DNA from: Euglena gracilis
Taxonomy: Eukaryota; Euglenida; Euglenophyceae; Euglenales
Assembly: GCA_039621445.1 (NCBI GenBank)
Contig: CP154956.1
Coordinates: forward strand, 51,459,204-51,523,203
Length of the DNA stretch: 64,000 nt
Reading direction: 5' to 3'
The notes beneath the pieces are model-generated. The model was not told the DNA's origin. It saw nothing but the letters and a program-made list of their open reading frames with translations, and searched no databases. Shown here piece after piece: positions 42,520 through 52,617 of the stretch. How positions within the stretch are numbered: the first letter of the stretch is position 1; each line of letters starts with the position of its first letter. Made by a program: the position numbers and the translations under genes.

Positions 42520-43040
42520 ACCCTGCTACTGGCCTGCGGCTTGGGCTCCGCAGCAGCAGCCAAATCAGCTGCTGATGCTTCAGCACCCACCAGGCTGGCA
42601 TCGACCTCCCCGGTGCCACAGCACCCACCAAAGCGGCCACGTTATTCCCCGCAACCGGGGTGTGAGGCTGAGGGGACGACGTGGTGCCAGTGCATGGCAA
42701 CCGGCAGCTGGAGAGAGATAGCCCTCAAACACCCGTTATTTTGGATGCAGGAATTGTTGAACCATTACCACTCGGTTGGTTGTATGAAAGCGGTGGGATT
42801 TACCCCCCACAAATTTTGCACAAAAACTGGTGCATTTTACGTTTTCCAAAAAAAAGAGGAAACACGGTGGAGATTACCAGGAAATGGATTCCGGCCTGAA
42901 AAATCCCAGGTATTTCAGGGACCAATTTTTGAATTCTTGTAACACAGTGCTGTTGCAGGGAAATCGTCGAACAGTCACAGGTCGTTTGTACGTCATCAAT
43001 CCATTATGCTTATGTGCCAAACGGATGACGCCAAAACGAA
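42520..43040. repeat. Dispersed repeat with coding-like relic, copy 2
   Basis: Partner of 27420-27900. Here the plus-strand frame is open from about 42487 to 42942 and reads WREIALKHPLFWMQELLNHY, CMKAVGFTPHKFCTKTGAFY. The same peptide is conserved despite DNA divergence between the copies, suggesting the ancestor was protein-coding. Confidence 0.55.
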
Positions 43041-44186
43041 CAGCCCATGCGGGTCGGGGACACCTGGGGAAACAGCCGAAAAAGAGCAACAAGGGAAGCA
43101 AAGGTCCCGTTCCTGTGCCGCTTTTTTTGCGTTTTTTTTTCACTCCCAGGGGGGGAAGGTCCCGGGGGTTTCGACGTGCAGAGCCCATTTTCGGACACCC
43201 CTAAAACACCCTTTTTGGCCAAAGTCCCAGGGGTCATACCGCCAAAAAAACAGAATTTTGCTCATTTTTTGCACTCTCTTGTCACCTTGTTTTCAAACCC
43301 CCCTGACCTTCACAGCCGAAATCAAAAAAGTTGGAAATTTGCGCAAATGCGCAAATCAACATAAAAAAGCTTAAGTGCGAATCCGGCCACCTAAGCACCA
43401 ACGTTTAATCATTCACTTCAATAGTGCATTTGTGTGAGCCTCAACGCTCACAAACAAAATGTGTTGGTGTGCGCAAATGCGCGCACCAACACACATCAGT
43501 TGTGCAATAACATCTCCTCATTCGTGACAGCTGGCGAACGCAATTCCGCACACCAACCATTGATTCGCACCACCTTTACGTGGTGATGGAATTTGTGGTG
43601 AGAGGCAGTGTGTAATGTTCATTTGAACACGGCATCTGGCGGGTGGAAATTTGCCTGCCTTACGTGTGCACATTTGCACTGCTGCTCAGGGGCCCCCCCA
43701 CGTGTTGATTTGAACAGTTGTGTTTGGGTGGGGTATCTTTGCAGATAGACCCCCAGGGTTGGCACTCACCCCCCCCCCTTGATCAACAAAGGCGTGTAGA
43801 GCCAACCTCGACTCAAATATTCTTGGTTTGGCAGCGGTGAAACCAAAGATGTCGATGTCGTTACCTGTGCAAAATTGTTGAGAGAATTATAAATTGTCTT
43901 TGGAGGCAATCAGAATCACATTTATGCATTATTTTTATATTTGAATATAAAAAAATGTCGAAAAATCGAAAAGGCATTATTATTACAATCAGCGAAGTGT
44001 TTACGCAAAAAAAAATTGCTTATTTTTGATTTATTTTTGTGGCCAATTTTCCCAAAGGGGGTCCCAAAGTGTCCCCCTTGGGTTATTGGCTTTTTTCCAG
44101 AGAAAAGTGGATGATTATTTGGGGGGGGGGGGCAGGGAATTTCTGATCGGCCCATTTTTTTAAAAAAAAAATAACGGGGCTCACCT
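43041..44186. other. Intronic DNA without features beyond short palindromes
   Basis: TTTGCGCAAATGCGCAAAT at 43340 and GTGCGCAAATGCGCGCAC at 43470 are short palindromic words of the dispersed TGCGCA type. Otherwise AT-rich with C-runs. Confidence 0.5.
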
Positions 44187-45303
44187 CAGGGATTTGTGCT
44201 TATCCTGAAATGGATAACTACGGATAACTACGGATAACTACGGATCAGCCCGAAACCCCCAAATACGGATAAAAACGGACAACTACAGATAACTACGGAT
44301 GAGCCAAAAAGTCCAAATAAGGATAACTACGGATAACTACGGATAACTACGGATAAGCAAAATTTTTTGACGAATGAGGATGAGCAAGAACTGCATGAAG
44401 CTTGCGTGCACACCCACATCTTCAACCACAGGCTCTATTCTTTCTCACTGCCAAGGGATTTCCCTCCTGAGTCTCTATCGGCAAAGGATAACTATGGGGG
44501 CGTTACTGTCGCCTAGAGCGTTGTTCCGTACATAGCCACCGAGACATTGGGCCTTTCTGGGCTCAACATGAGCCCGCCCTTTCTGAGGCTGTTTTTCCTT
44601 ACCCGCCCCCCCCCCCCCCGGGCAATTGACGCCCCCGGGCAATTGACTCCCCCGGGCAATTGACGCCCCCGGGCAATTGTCACCCCTGGCTGTGCCGGCC
44701 AATCTGTCACCCCGGGAAATTGTCACCCCACTCCGTGCTGCCCGATTTGTCGCGTGACAATTGCCTGGGGGGGGGGGGCGGGTATGTCCATTTTCTTGTC
44801 TCTATTGTAGTGATTGAACGGTCTTCCAAGCAGCCTTTTTCTTCAGCTTTTTTTCGCAACAATTTTCCATTTGGCAGCATGCATCCTATAAAGAGATGGG
44901 CTGCTTTCAGTTTGTCCGGTGTCATTGATGTTAAAAACCAACAGAAGGTGTCGTCTAACCTCCGGCAGGCAGTCGTTGGCATGTTCTCCAACGGTGATTG
45001 TGAAGAACGGTGGATAAAAGATTAAAAAACCCACACCGGACATTGTCGTTTCCATCTGCCTTGGATGCTTGCCGTTGTCTGTTTAGATTGTCATATTTCA
45101 CGAAGTTCAGGCATTCCTGAGGTTTATGATGATCAACTCTCTTCATCCTTTCAATCGCAGCCATTTCTAGATGGATATCTCCTGTCAGGAAGGGTATTTT
45201 AGTAAGTAAGGATAACTACGGATAACTATGGATAACTACGGATAACTGCGGATAACTACGGATAAGAATTTGACCCCCAAAAAAGGATAAGCACAAATCC
45301 CTG
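44187..45303. mobile_element. 1.1 kb CAGGG element with GGATAACTAC subterminal arrays
   Basis: CAGGGATTTGTGCTTATCCT is mirrored exactly by AGGATAAGCACAAATCCCTG. GCTCACCTC flanks both sides (8-9 bp, depending on where the end base is placed). Arrays of GGATAACTAC lie inside each end (44211-44365 and 45205-45270). The interior includes four 'cccccgggcaattgac' units (44623-44690) and a plus-strand frame ending at 45023 (HPIKRWAAFSLSGVID onward) without a known domain. CAGGG ends and ~8 bp duplications suggest hAT ancestry. Confidence 0.8.
44623..44690. repeat. GGGCAATTGACGCCCCC tandem, 4 units
   Basis: A 17-18 bp unit (CCCCCGGGCAATTGAC), with a reversed single copy at 44755-44770 (GACAATTGCCTGGGGG). 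Confidence 0.85.
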
Positions 45304-45704
45304 CTCACCTCCAAAAGAGGGGTTCCTCAAACAGGGGGGTTACCTCCAAATTCTGTCAAAGAAATTCCACTCCAACTGGGTTGCTGGCCTGGCCCCACAG
45401 CCCAGCAGCCCAGCCTGGCTCAGCCCAGCTGGCAGCCCAGCCTGGCCTGGCCTGGCCCAGCCAGCGGATTGCAGTTCCAGCCCCGCAGCCAGCTGGAATG
45501 CATCCCCCCCCCAGCCAAGCACCTTTTTACGAAGTCCCCAGCTGAGCGTGGCTGATTGGAACAAACATTGAAACATTTTTTGGAAGCACATTTCCTTCTT
45601 CAGTTATGATCGAATGTCTTGCTCGCCAATTTCCAGTGGCACCCCCTTGGCGCTAAGAGCCCTGCACATTATGTGTTTTCAGAGGCCTTTTCCCCCTTGT
45701 TTAG

Positions 45705-45753
45705 GTGGCAGGAGGAGTATGAAGCACGAATGCAGCAATTCAAACTCAGAAAG
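45705..45753 (+). CDS. 49 bp coiled-coil exon 3 of the coiled-coil/PDZ protein
   Basis: Pyrimidine tract CTTTTCCCCCTTGTTTAG (ending 45704), donor AGAAAG/GTCCCT. The leading G completes the Arg codon from 38255; then WQEEYEARMQQFKLRK continues the coiled coil. Ends in phase 0, as the PDZ exon at 48366 requires. The frame is also open upstream of the acceptor, but only the 49 bp version satisfies phase. Confidence 0.7.
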
Positions 45754-45805
45754 GTCCCTTCAAAGTCATCGATCTCTCATATCTCAATGCGGCCGCAGGT
45801 CAAGC

Positions 45806-46220
45806 CCTGATCCATCTTACGGGTTCACAGTACCCCCCCCCCCTGGGGGGGCTGGACTGCAGCTAGTCCAAATTTAGCTCATGGGAATTCTAGCGGACCC
45901 CCCCTGGGGGGTTCCACTGGCAGGGCTGGCTATTGGGAAAAAAAATCCAGTGACCAGCGCGAAGCGGCGGAAAATTTTTTTTGGGAATGAAAATGGCAAA
46001 AGCGCCCATTTTTTGACCATTTTTTGAGATTTTTTTTGGAACAAAATCACCCAAAAAATGCATTAAAACCCTCATTTCCAACTCGGCGTGCAGCACCGGA
46101 GGAAAATTATTTTCCAATCGGACCCCCCGAAGGGGAGGGGGGTCTAGATGGTCCATTTTTTTTTCGTGTGTAGCAAAATGGCCAGCCAGTGGACCCCCAG
46201 TGTCCTTGAGCAATGGCCTG
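45806..46220. mobile_element. CAGGCATTTGCTTAAGG-family element, old degenerate copy
   Basis: Collinear with the copies at 25806 and 48514 (GGCTGGACTGCAGCTAGTCC, the GACCAGCGCGAAGCGGCGG marker, a right end like GTCCTTGAGCAATGGCCTG), but with many substitutions and no detectable target duplication, so it is an older insertion. Confidence 0.7.
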
Positions 46221-47142
46221 ACTGCAACTACTGCCAAATTTTAAGGCAGTTCTTTTCACACACACACACACACACACCACACGCATAAAAGCTCATCAAG
46301 CCCCTGCTTGCCTTTCCCCTTTTCCAGCGTGGTGGACCCTCCTCCTGCGGGAGCTGTATTCAGAATCTCTGCCAGCTGGTGGCATTTTTTTCAACCAGAA
46401 AATTGGTTTTCCTAAGGCTGGACAGACCCACCAAGGTATATGGCAACAGGTGTTCTCCAGATAACCGCAGTCGTTCCGGTTAACTGGTCAATCGGTTAAC
46501 CACAATCGTATGAATGATTATCGATCTTTGGGTTGGTGAAGGGGTCATCAAATGGGAGGGTCATATCAAAAAGGGGGGTTGTTAGGGGATGCTAGATCTT
46601 AGGCAGCCTAACCCGCATTTCAGCTTTTGATTTTTGTAATGTGCATTGGCGCAGGTTTTTTTTGCTCTTTTTGAAACGCGGCTTTGATATCCGCTCTTTT
46701 GACCCTCTGGTCCCGCGGAGACCCTCCACGGTGGGGCCTGGATTATTTGTCGATGTGGGATCCAGGAAGCAAGCGCAATTTCGGTGCTTTTCCGGCTGTG
46801 CATCAGGTTCAAACCCACGGGTTTCAATTCTGGGAGACGTGAATTCTCCCACAAAAAAGGACACAACCCCAGTTGTGAGTCCGTCGTTGTTGAAGCCCCA
46901 ACTGTGCTTTTTCGGTTCCCAAAGGTGGTCCTGGGCAGTGATTTTGAATGTTTGTTATTTTTTGTATTCCGAGCAGAAATTTCCCGAGTTCAAAGGTGGC
47001 CAAAAATATTGCCCTCTCAAGCATGCTGCACTGAGAATAGGTGGAAGGAATCTCCAGCAACCTCCAGCAAAGGCATTGGGCTCACAATGCATAGTACAGG
47101 AAACGTCTGGATATGGATGATGGCTCCCGACACAAACCAATT

Positions 47143-47144
<2 letters not shown>

Positions 47145-47198
<54 letters not shown>
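47145..47198. repeat. (GT)n microsatellite
   Basis: About 27 uninterrupted GT units. Confidence 0.95.
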
Positions 47199-47200
<2 letters not shown>

Positions 47201-47552
47201 CACTGTGGGCGGAGAGAGCAGTCCGAGAAGCATCTCACAAGCTGAGGTGGAGGAAGCGTTGCTTGGAACAGGAAGCCACCCCCTGGTTGGTAATCTGTTT
47301 CGCATCTGGCAATCAGCTAGATCGGCACGCTTATGGAATGAAATTTTAGGAGTTCCATTGTGCAAATGCACAATGGATATACAATTTTCAAATTTAAATT
47401 GGCATGGCTGTTGCCCAGATGCGCAATATGACCAGTTGGAACACAAAGGAGGGAGAGAACGTCCCTGGTGGAGTATGAACACCAGAGGGGATAGAGCACC
47501 GTGTGGGACAGGTGGATGGAAGCCTTCTCTCGATCGTGTTTTGAATTTCAGG

Positions 47553-47622
47553 TAACCATTGCGCATCTGCGCAATGGCATTGCGCATCTGCGCAATGGCA
47601 TTGCGCATTTATGCAATGGAAT
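47553..47622. repeat. CATTGCGCATCTGCGCAATGG palindromic repeats, 3 units
   Basis: Three head-to-tail copies of the palindrome TTGCGCA-N2-TGCGCAA (the third degenerate), the densest cluster of a word scattered over 40-48 kb. Confidence 0.85.
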
Positions 47623-48365
47623 TCGGAAATTTTCATCTCATATCAAATGCTCAATGTTGTGTGGCCGCTGTGCAAGTGCCAAATGATCACCCATATTCAG
47701 AATTGCAAAGAAAATTAAGAAAATTGCAAGAAAATGCGCAATTTGTTTAATTCTTTAATGGAAAATTCTGGTGTGCCATTGTGCAATACGCAATTGATTT
47801 CCCCTCCTTTCATTCCCAGCACATTTGGGTTTGTGCACATTGGGCCTACGGCGATTTGCGCCTGCAGGCTGTAAAGTTCCAAGTCGTTGTTTTCGTGCCC
47901 AGATTGGGGTAGAGACAGAGTAGTTTGGTTGTCCTGGGCTCACCACTTGGTGTTGCAATTTTCAGTTTTTCGAAAGTTGCGCATCGGTGCACTTCCCCAG
48001 TCATTTTCAAAGCTAAGTGCGAGTTAGGTTGCTGAAGAAGATGGTGGTGTCGTTTGCAGGCAACAATGGAGACAGCAGTCATTTCTCAAGGGTTTGCAAA
48101 AGGAATGAAAAGAAAAGAAGAGAAAAAAACTCCTAAAATTGTAAAAGCTGCAAAACGCGATTTTTGGGGCATTTTGACAGCCCCCTCTCCCAATTATAGA
48201 TTCATTGGGGGGGAATCTGCCTTTGGCAATGAAATTTTCTTTGCAAAGTGCCATCGTGGTGTGGGAGTTTGACTCCCCAATTCCCTGGTTGGGGTGGGTT
48301 TCAGGAATTCTTGCACAGCCCTGCAAATGGCTGCTACTTTGGCCTGGCCATATGCCTTTCACCAG

Positions 48366-48481
48366 GTGGGAGTTGAAATCAAAATGCTTGATGACAGCGA
48401 TGGACGCCCAGATTGCATCGTGGTGGTGGAACGCGTTCTTCCTGATGGCCATGCACCACCCTACCCTGATTTGGCCAACAA
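48366..48481 (+). CDS. PDZ domain, first exon (coiled-coil/PDZ protein)
   Basis: Acceptor CTTTCACCAG (ending 48365), donor CAACAA/GTTTGG (GT at 48482); phase 0 in, phase 2 out. Peptide VGVEIKMLDDSDGRPDCIVV then VERVLPDGHAPPYPDLAN. With the next two exons it makes a complete PDZ fold: the beta-2/beta-3 strands here (GVEI..., IVVVERV), then SPAQHAGL-type turn and helix A, then the last strands. PDZ domains bind C-terminal peptides or lipids and scaffold membrane or signalling complexes. The N-terminal coiled coil in the preceding exons suggests a dimeric scaffold; that role is inferred. The loop DGHAPPYPDLAN between beta-3 and helix A is longer than usual. The donor is not strong (GTTTGG), so the exact end is tentative. 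Confidence 0.7.
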
Positions 48482-48513
48482 GTTTGGAATTTGTATCTCA
48501 ATGCTCTCTGTAT

Positions 48514-48957
48514 CAGGCATTTGCTTAAGGGATTGCAGTACCCCCCCCCCCCCCCCGGGGGGGGCTGGACTGCAGCTAGTCCAAATTTGGCTAGTGGGTT
48601 TTCTAGCAGACCCCCCCCCCGGGGGTGGTCTGCTAGCAGGGCTAGCTAGTGGAAATTTTTTTTCCAGTGACCGGCGCGAAGCGCCGAAAATTTTTTTCGG
48701 GACCCCCAAAAATGGCCAAAAATGCCCGTTTTTGGCCATTTTTGGGAATTTTTGGAACAAAATCAGCCAAAAACCTGTTAAAAACCTCATTTTCCCTCCG
48801 GCGCACAGCGCCGGAGGAAAATTTTTTTTCCAGTCCGGGGGACCCCCGGACCCCCCCCCCCCCGGGGAGGAGTGGGGTCTAGCTAGTCCACTTTTTTCAG
48901 TGTCTAGCCGATTGGCTAGCCAGTACCCCCCCCCGGGGGTCCTTAAGCAAAAGCCTG
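48514..48957. mobile_element. hAT-like non-autonomous element, CAGGCATTTGCTTAAGG family, copy 2
   Basis: 444 bp; ends CAGGCATTTGCTTAAGG and CCTTAAGCAAAAGCCTG. Exact 8 bp duplication CTCTGTAT at 48506-48513 and 48958-48965. Nearly identical to 25806-26242 apart from C/G-run lengths. It landed only 32 bp past the PDZ exon's donor. Confidence 0.93.
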
Positions 48958-49326
48958 CTCTGTATTTAGGTCAAATTTTCCCGCTGAGATGGTGCTGTAT
49001 GCTATCCAGGGTCTTTGATGATGCCACCCTGTCAAAGGCAAACTGCATTTTTTCAAAAAAAAAGTGCATCAAACAGGCCCAGAGTGTGAGAGAGGTTCTT
49101 GCAAGGTTTCAACCTGGGGGAGTGTTGGTTATGTGGGTGTTGTGGATGAAGTCGAGAGTTGGCTTGGGTGCACCCCAAAAAGGGTGTTTATCCCATATTT
49201 TTTTTGGCAGGAATTGTGGAAAAAATTTTGACTCTTGAGTGACCTCGAAATGTGGGGCTTTTTTCGTTGGGTGAGTGGGCACCGACCCATTGTTTTCCTC
49301 TCCATATTGCAAAACCTCTGAACGTG

Positions 49327-49327
<1 letters not shown>

Positions 49328-49380
<53 letters not shown>

Positions 49381-49423
49381 CCACACCCACACCCACACAC
49401 CCACACCCACCCACACCCACGCG
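49328..49423. repeat. (CA)n microsatellite with CCCACA tail
   Basis: About 23 CA units followed by imperfect CCCACA repeats. Confidence 0.95.
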
Positions 49424-49559
49424 CAGAATATTCTTCTGTGGAAGTCAGTTAGTGAGAACATTTTTGTGATGGGTCATTGTCAGCCAGGCGGGTAGTTGGT
49501 GAGCATTGCTGCTGTGGCACGACCTTGCTTTGAAAAACTTTGCTGGTGCTTGCAATCAG

Positions 49560-49650
49560 CCCTGCACAGCATGCTGGGTTGATGGCGGAGGACATCATTG
49601 ACCGCTGGAATAACGAGAGATTGTACTCCAAAGAGCAGTGGGCAGATAAG
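49560..49650 (+). CDS. PDZ domain, second exon
   Basis: Acceptor TTGCAATCAG (ending 49559), donor GATAAG/GTGCTC (GT at 49651). One base completes the split codon, then PAQHAGLMAEDIIDRWNNER and LYSKEQWADK. PAQHAGLMAEDII is the canonical PDZ turn plus helix (consensus SPAxxAGLxxGDxI), with E-D in place of the usual G-D. Phase 0 out. Confidence 0.8.
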
Positions 49651-49831
49651 GTGCTCCATTTTGAGCTGTCTCTATAAGTCTATTTAAATGAATGAATGGC
49701 CGCAGAAAATTTGGAAGCCTTATTTTTGGACACCTGAGGCTCCACAGAGCTTGGTCACCTGGAGCCTCCACAGAGCTTGATTACATGGATGCTATTCGGA
49801 GCCTCCAACGAGCCTCCTTCTCCAGGTGACC

Positions 49832-49870
49832 AATTTTGTGGGCGGTAAATTTTGTTACCGCCCACAAAAT
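49832..49870. repeat. Perfect hairpin in intron
   Basis: ATTTTGTGGGCGGTAA and TTACCGCCCACAAAAT, 16 bp arms, 7 base loop, just upstream of the next PDZ exon. GGAGCCTCCA-type words repeat at 49725-49820. Confidence 0.85.
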
Positions 49871-50054
49871 GGAGATCATCTGTGGTTGTTTGAAGGATCA
49901 GGGTTGGGATTGTGAAATCATCCCCACAGGTGTATTTTTTTGCTGAGCATTACCCAGCGAATCCAGAGAGAGTCCCTGACTGGGGGATCCCCCCATCCAC
50001 ATGCATAGCTCACCACTGCCAATGGCCAAAACCTCCTTCCCCACCATTCTGCAG

Positions 50055-50316
50055 GTCAAGAATTCTAAAGTTGGGGAGCAAATTACGCTGACTATCTACC
50101 GTGGCTCTGAGCAACACGATTTCGTGGTCACGATCGGCGGGACCACCAAGGCATCGGGGGGCGTCCGAAAGGTGACCAGCAAGACCCAGGTCAGCCACAA
50201 CATTCGCTACGACAAGCCACCGTCAACAGCAGCGTCTAACTCCAAAGCTCTTAGCCGACATTCTTCGTCCAGGAAGCAGTCCATCACGTCCCACACCGAC
50301 CTTCCACGCGAAATAA
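50055..50316 (+). CDS. PDZ domain, third exon, and serine-rich linker
   Basis: Acceptor CATTCTGCAG (ending 50054), donor AATAA/GTACTG (GT at 50317); phase 0 in, phase 1 out. VKNSKVGEQITLTIYRGSEQ then HDFVVTIGG is the end of a PDZ domain (GE-x-V/I-TLTV-x-R...). After it comes a basic, Ser/Thr-rich tail (SKALSRHSSSRKQSITSHTD) with candidate phosphorylation sites, predicted disordered. Confidence 0.8.
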
Positions 50317-50519
50317 GTACTGTGTCGAGCACCCGCAACGTACAGCACAGGGTTTTTTTTTGTTGCAATTTGTTGTCATCCCATCACAGCTGCCAACTAC
50401 TTTTTCTCCATTCTTGCCTATTTCATTCATAAATGCCCGATTGGACGGCAGTGCTGTGATAATCCCCAGTGTTGCATCAAAAGGGTTGCATCGAATTTTT
50501 TTGATGATTCTTGAACAAG

Positions 50520-50734
50520 AAATGGCCATGGCGCTGTACAGAACCGCATCGCGCAGCGGGGCCAGCATGATGAGTAGCATCGCCCAGAACGACTCGGTGC
50601 CACTGGAGACGGTGGAGCCGCGGGCCTCCTCTGGCCAGTACGCATCGCCGTCGGGGATCAACACGCGCTCGAGCTCCCGGAGCAGCCTGGTGAACCGGAG
50701 TCGGAGGGACGACACCGAGTCGATTGACATGATG
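50520..50734 (+). CDS. Serine-rich exon downstream of the PDZ domain
   Basis: Acceptor CTTGAACAAG (ending 50519), donor ATGATG/GTGTGC. Two leading bases complete the Lys codon begun at 50316; then MAMALYRTASRSGASMMSSI and an S/R-rich stretch (NTRSSSRSSLVNRSRRDDTE). G/C-rich third positions. The disordered Ser/Arg composition suggests a regulated tail. An alternative donor at 50745 would match the phase of the next exon candidate (51491). Confidence 0.7.
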
Positions 50735-50799
50735 GTGTGCATCAGTGCTTTGCAACAACATCCAACCACTCGCCGATCTCTTTTGCATCGATTCAGGAT

Positions 50800-51209
50800 C
50801 AGGCTTCTGCTTAAGGGATTGCAGCACCCCCCAGGGGGGGAGGGGGGCTGGACTGCAGCTAGTCCAAATTTGGCTAGTGGGATTTCTAGCAAGGCCAGCC
50901 AGTGTATTTTTTTTTCCAGTGACCGGCGCGAAGCGCCGGAATTTTTTTTGGGACCCCCCAAAATGGCCAAAAATGCCCGCTTTGGGCCATTTTTGGGAAT
51001 TTTTGGAACAAAAGCAGCCCAAAACCAATTAAAAACCTCATTTCTACCTCGGCGCACAGCGCCGGAGGAAAATTTTTTTTCCAGTTGGGGGACCCCCGGA
51101 CTCCCCCCCCCCCGGGGGAGGGGGTCTAGCTAGTCCATTTTTTCCAGTGTCTAGCCAATTGGCTAGCCATCCCCCCCCCCCCCCGGGGTCCTGAAGCAAA
51201 AAAAGCCTG
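50800..51209. mobile_element. hAT-like non-autonomous element, CAGGCATTTGCTTAAGG family, copy 3
   Basis: 410 bp; ends CAGGCTTCTGCTTAAGG and CCTGAAGCAAAAAAAGCCTG. Exact 8 bp duplication TTCAGGAT at 50792-50799 and 51210-51217. It lacks part of the left C/G hairpin of the other copies. Confidence 0.9.
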
Positions 51210-51490
51210 TTCAGGATCCTCCCATTCACGGAAATTAACAGAGGATCAAGGAAATGGGTGGAAGGCCATTTCACGGAAATCTCGGAATTCACGGAAATTT
51301 ATGGATGAGGTGGAGGGTTCGGGAATTTTTTTCTTTTTTTGCATGCACTTTGCTTGTTGTCGCACATTTTCGATGGGATGATGCGCACATTCTTTGATGT
51401 TCTGAACAAAAAGTGTCGTCCAATTTGGATTTCTCGGGTGTGTGGGTTTTTTGGTTTGTCTTGAAAATTGTCTTTTATCTTTCCTCCCAG

Positions 51491-51672
51491 CCTCCGACCA
51501 CAAAGGGTCGGTGGCTGCCTTCCGCAAGGGTCAACTTCCAAACCGGTCCAATGACAAGGCTCTGGCAGCACATTTGGGCAATGAAGAAAAAAAATTCAGG
51601 GCAAAAAGGATTTTTCTCCCCTCCATTTTGAACATTCAATTTTCACCTACAGGTTTGGATAGGAATTTATGA
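51491..51672 (+). CDS. Candidate terminal exon of the coiled-coil/PDZ protein
   Basis: Strong acceptor TCTTTCCTCCCAG (ending 51490). In the frame needing one base from upstream it reads SDHKGSVAAFRKGQLPNRSN and DKALAAHLGNEEKKF, then to a stop at 51670-51672. The first 35 residues look coding; the tail may be untranslated or spliced. Phase fits the 50745 donor but not the 50735 one. Confidence 0.45.
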
Positions 51673-52387
51673 GTGGACTGATAGCTCTGGGCATGCAAAC
51701 AGGTTTCATTGGGTTTTTTGTGTGGGAAAATCCTTGAGTATGATCATAAACATTTTGGTGTGGGTGCATGCTTTCAGTTGGATTGAAAGGGGCCAAATTT
51801 GGGTGGCTTCAGTTGGAGCAAAAAAAAAATGTTGACTGCCACATCCCATTCTGCACCGGAGCCTTTTTTTTAAAAAAAAGGAATTCACCAAAATTCATGG
51901 AAATTTGCGGAAAATTGCGGAAAATCACGGATGCATTTTGGCCTTGGCCAGCAGAAAGGAACCCTGATTGATTGTTGCTGGAGGAGGGGGGCTCTCTGGA
52001 GTTTTTTGTGGTGATGGGTGCTCTGTTCATCTGGACGACATATTTTTTTTGAAGGCGTATGCTTTTTTTCCCCCATTTGTGCACATTGCCGAGGAAAATT
52101 CCAACACGAAGCACCAAAATGAAGCACACAATGAACCAGTTTGTGGAAAATGTATTTAAGCAACAGGAGAAATCATCACGCAAATCAAACTCTAAACAAT
52201 CATCACACCAATTAAAGCAATTTAGCTAGCAGATTGTCAAGGCCCCAGATTGGATAGACCCCTTTGAGAAGTTGTGTTAGTGATTGCATAAATTTTGGCC
52301 ATCAATTGGTTCTGCCAGAAAGTTTTTTTTGAAATTGGAGGGAGCAGCTCTGTCTACATAACATCCAAGTTCAAAGTGTATGGCGAC

Positions 52388-52617
<230 letters not shown>

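Larger units (their letters stand above)
38256..45704 (+). other. 7.4 kb intron of the coiled-coil/PDZ gene, nested transposons
   Basis: Contains the 1.6 kb element at 39330-40916, inverted repeats at 41829-42066, the dispersed repeat at 42520, the 1.1 kb element at 44187-45303, and many TTGCGCA/TGCGCAA words. A C/A/G low-complexity 'cagcccagcc' patch is at 45380-45480. Confidence 0.6.
46221..48365 (+). other. Intron sequence between coiled-coil and PDZ exons
   Basis: Short (CA)n at 46258, a (GT)27 tract at 47145, TTGCGCA repeats at 47553. A frame at 46641-47120 shows no splice support and is probably noise. Confidence 0.5.

Noticed and set aside
45637-45704. Longer version of the small coiled-coil exon
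   Set aside because: An acceptor exists at 45636 and the frame is open, but only the 45704 acceptor gives the phase needed to join the upstream exon at 38255.
46582-47120. Overlapping frames near 46.6-47.1 kb as an exon
   Set aside because: No splice-site pair or domain; they lie in an intron of the PDZ gene.
47141-47608. Frames through (GT)n, and likewise (CA)n at 49252 and 52295
   Set aside because: They encode only CV or TH dipeptide repeats from microsatellites.
48294-49238. A 314-codon plus-strand frame
   Set aside because: Only the piece 48366-48481 is protein-like; the rest reads through a hAT-like element and its G/C runs.
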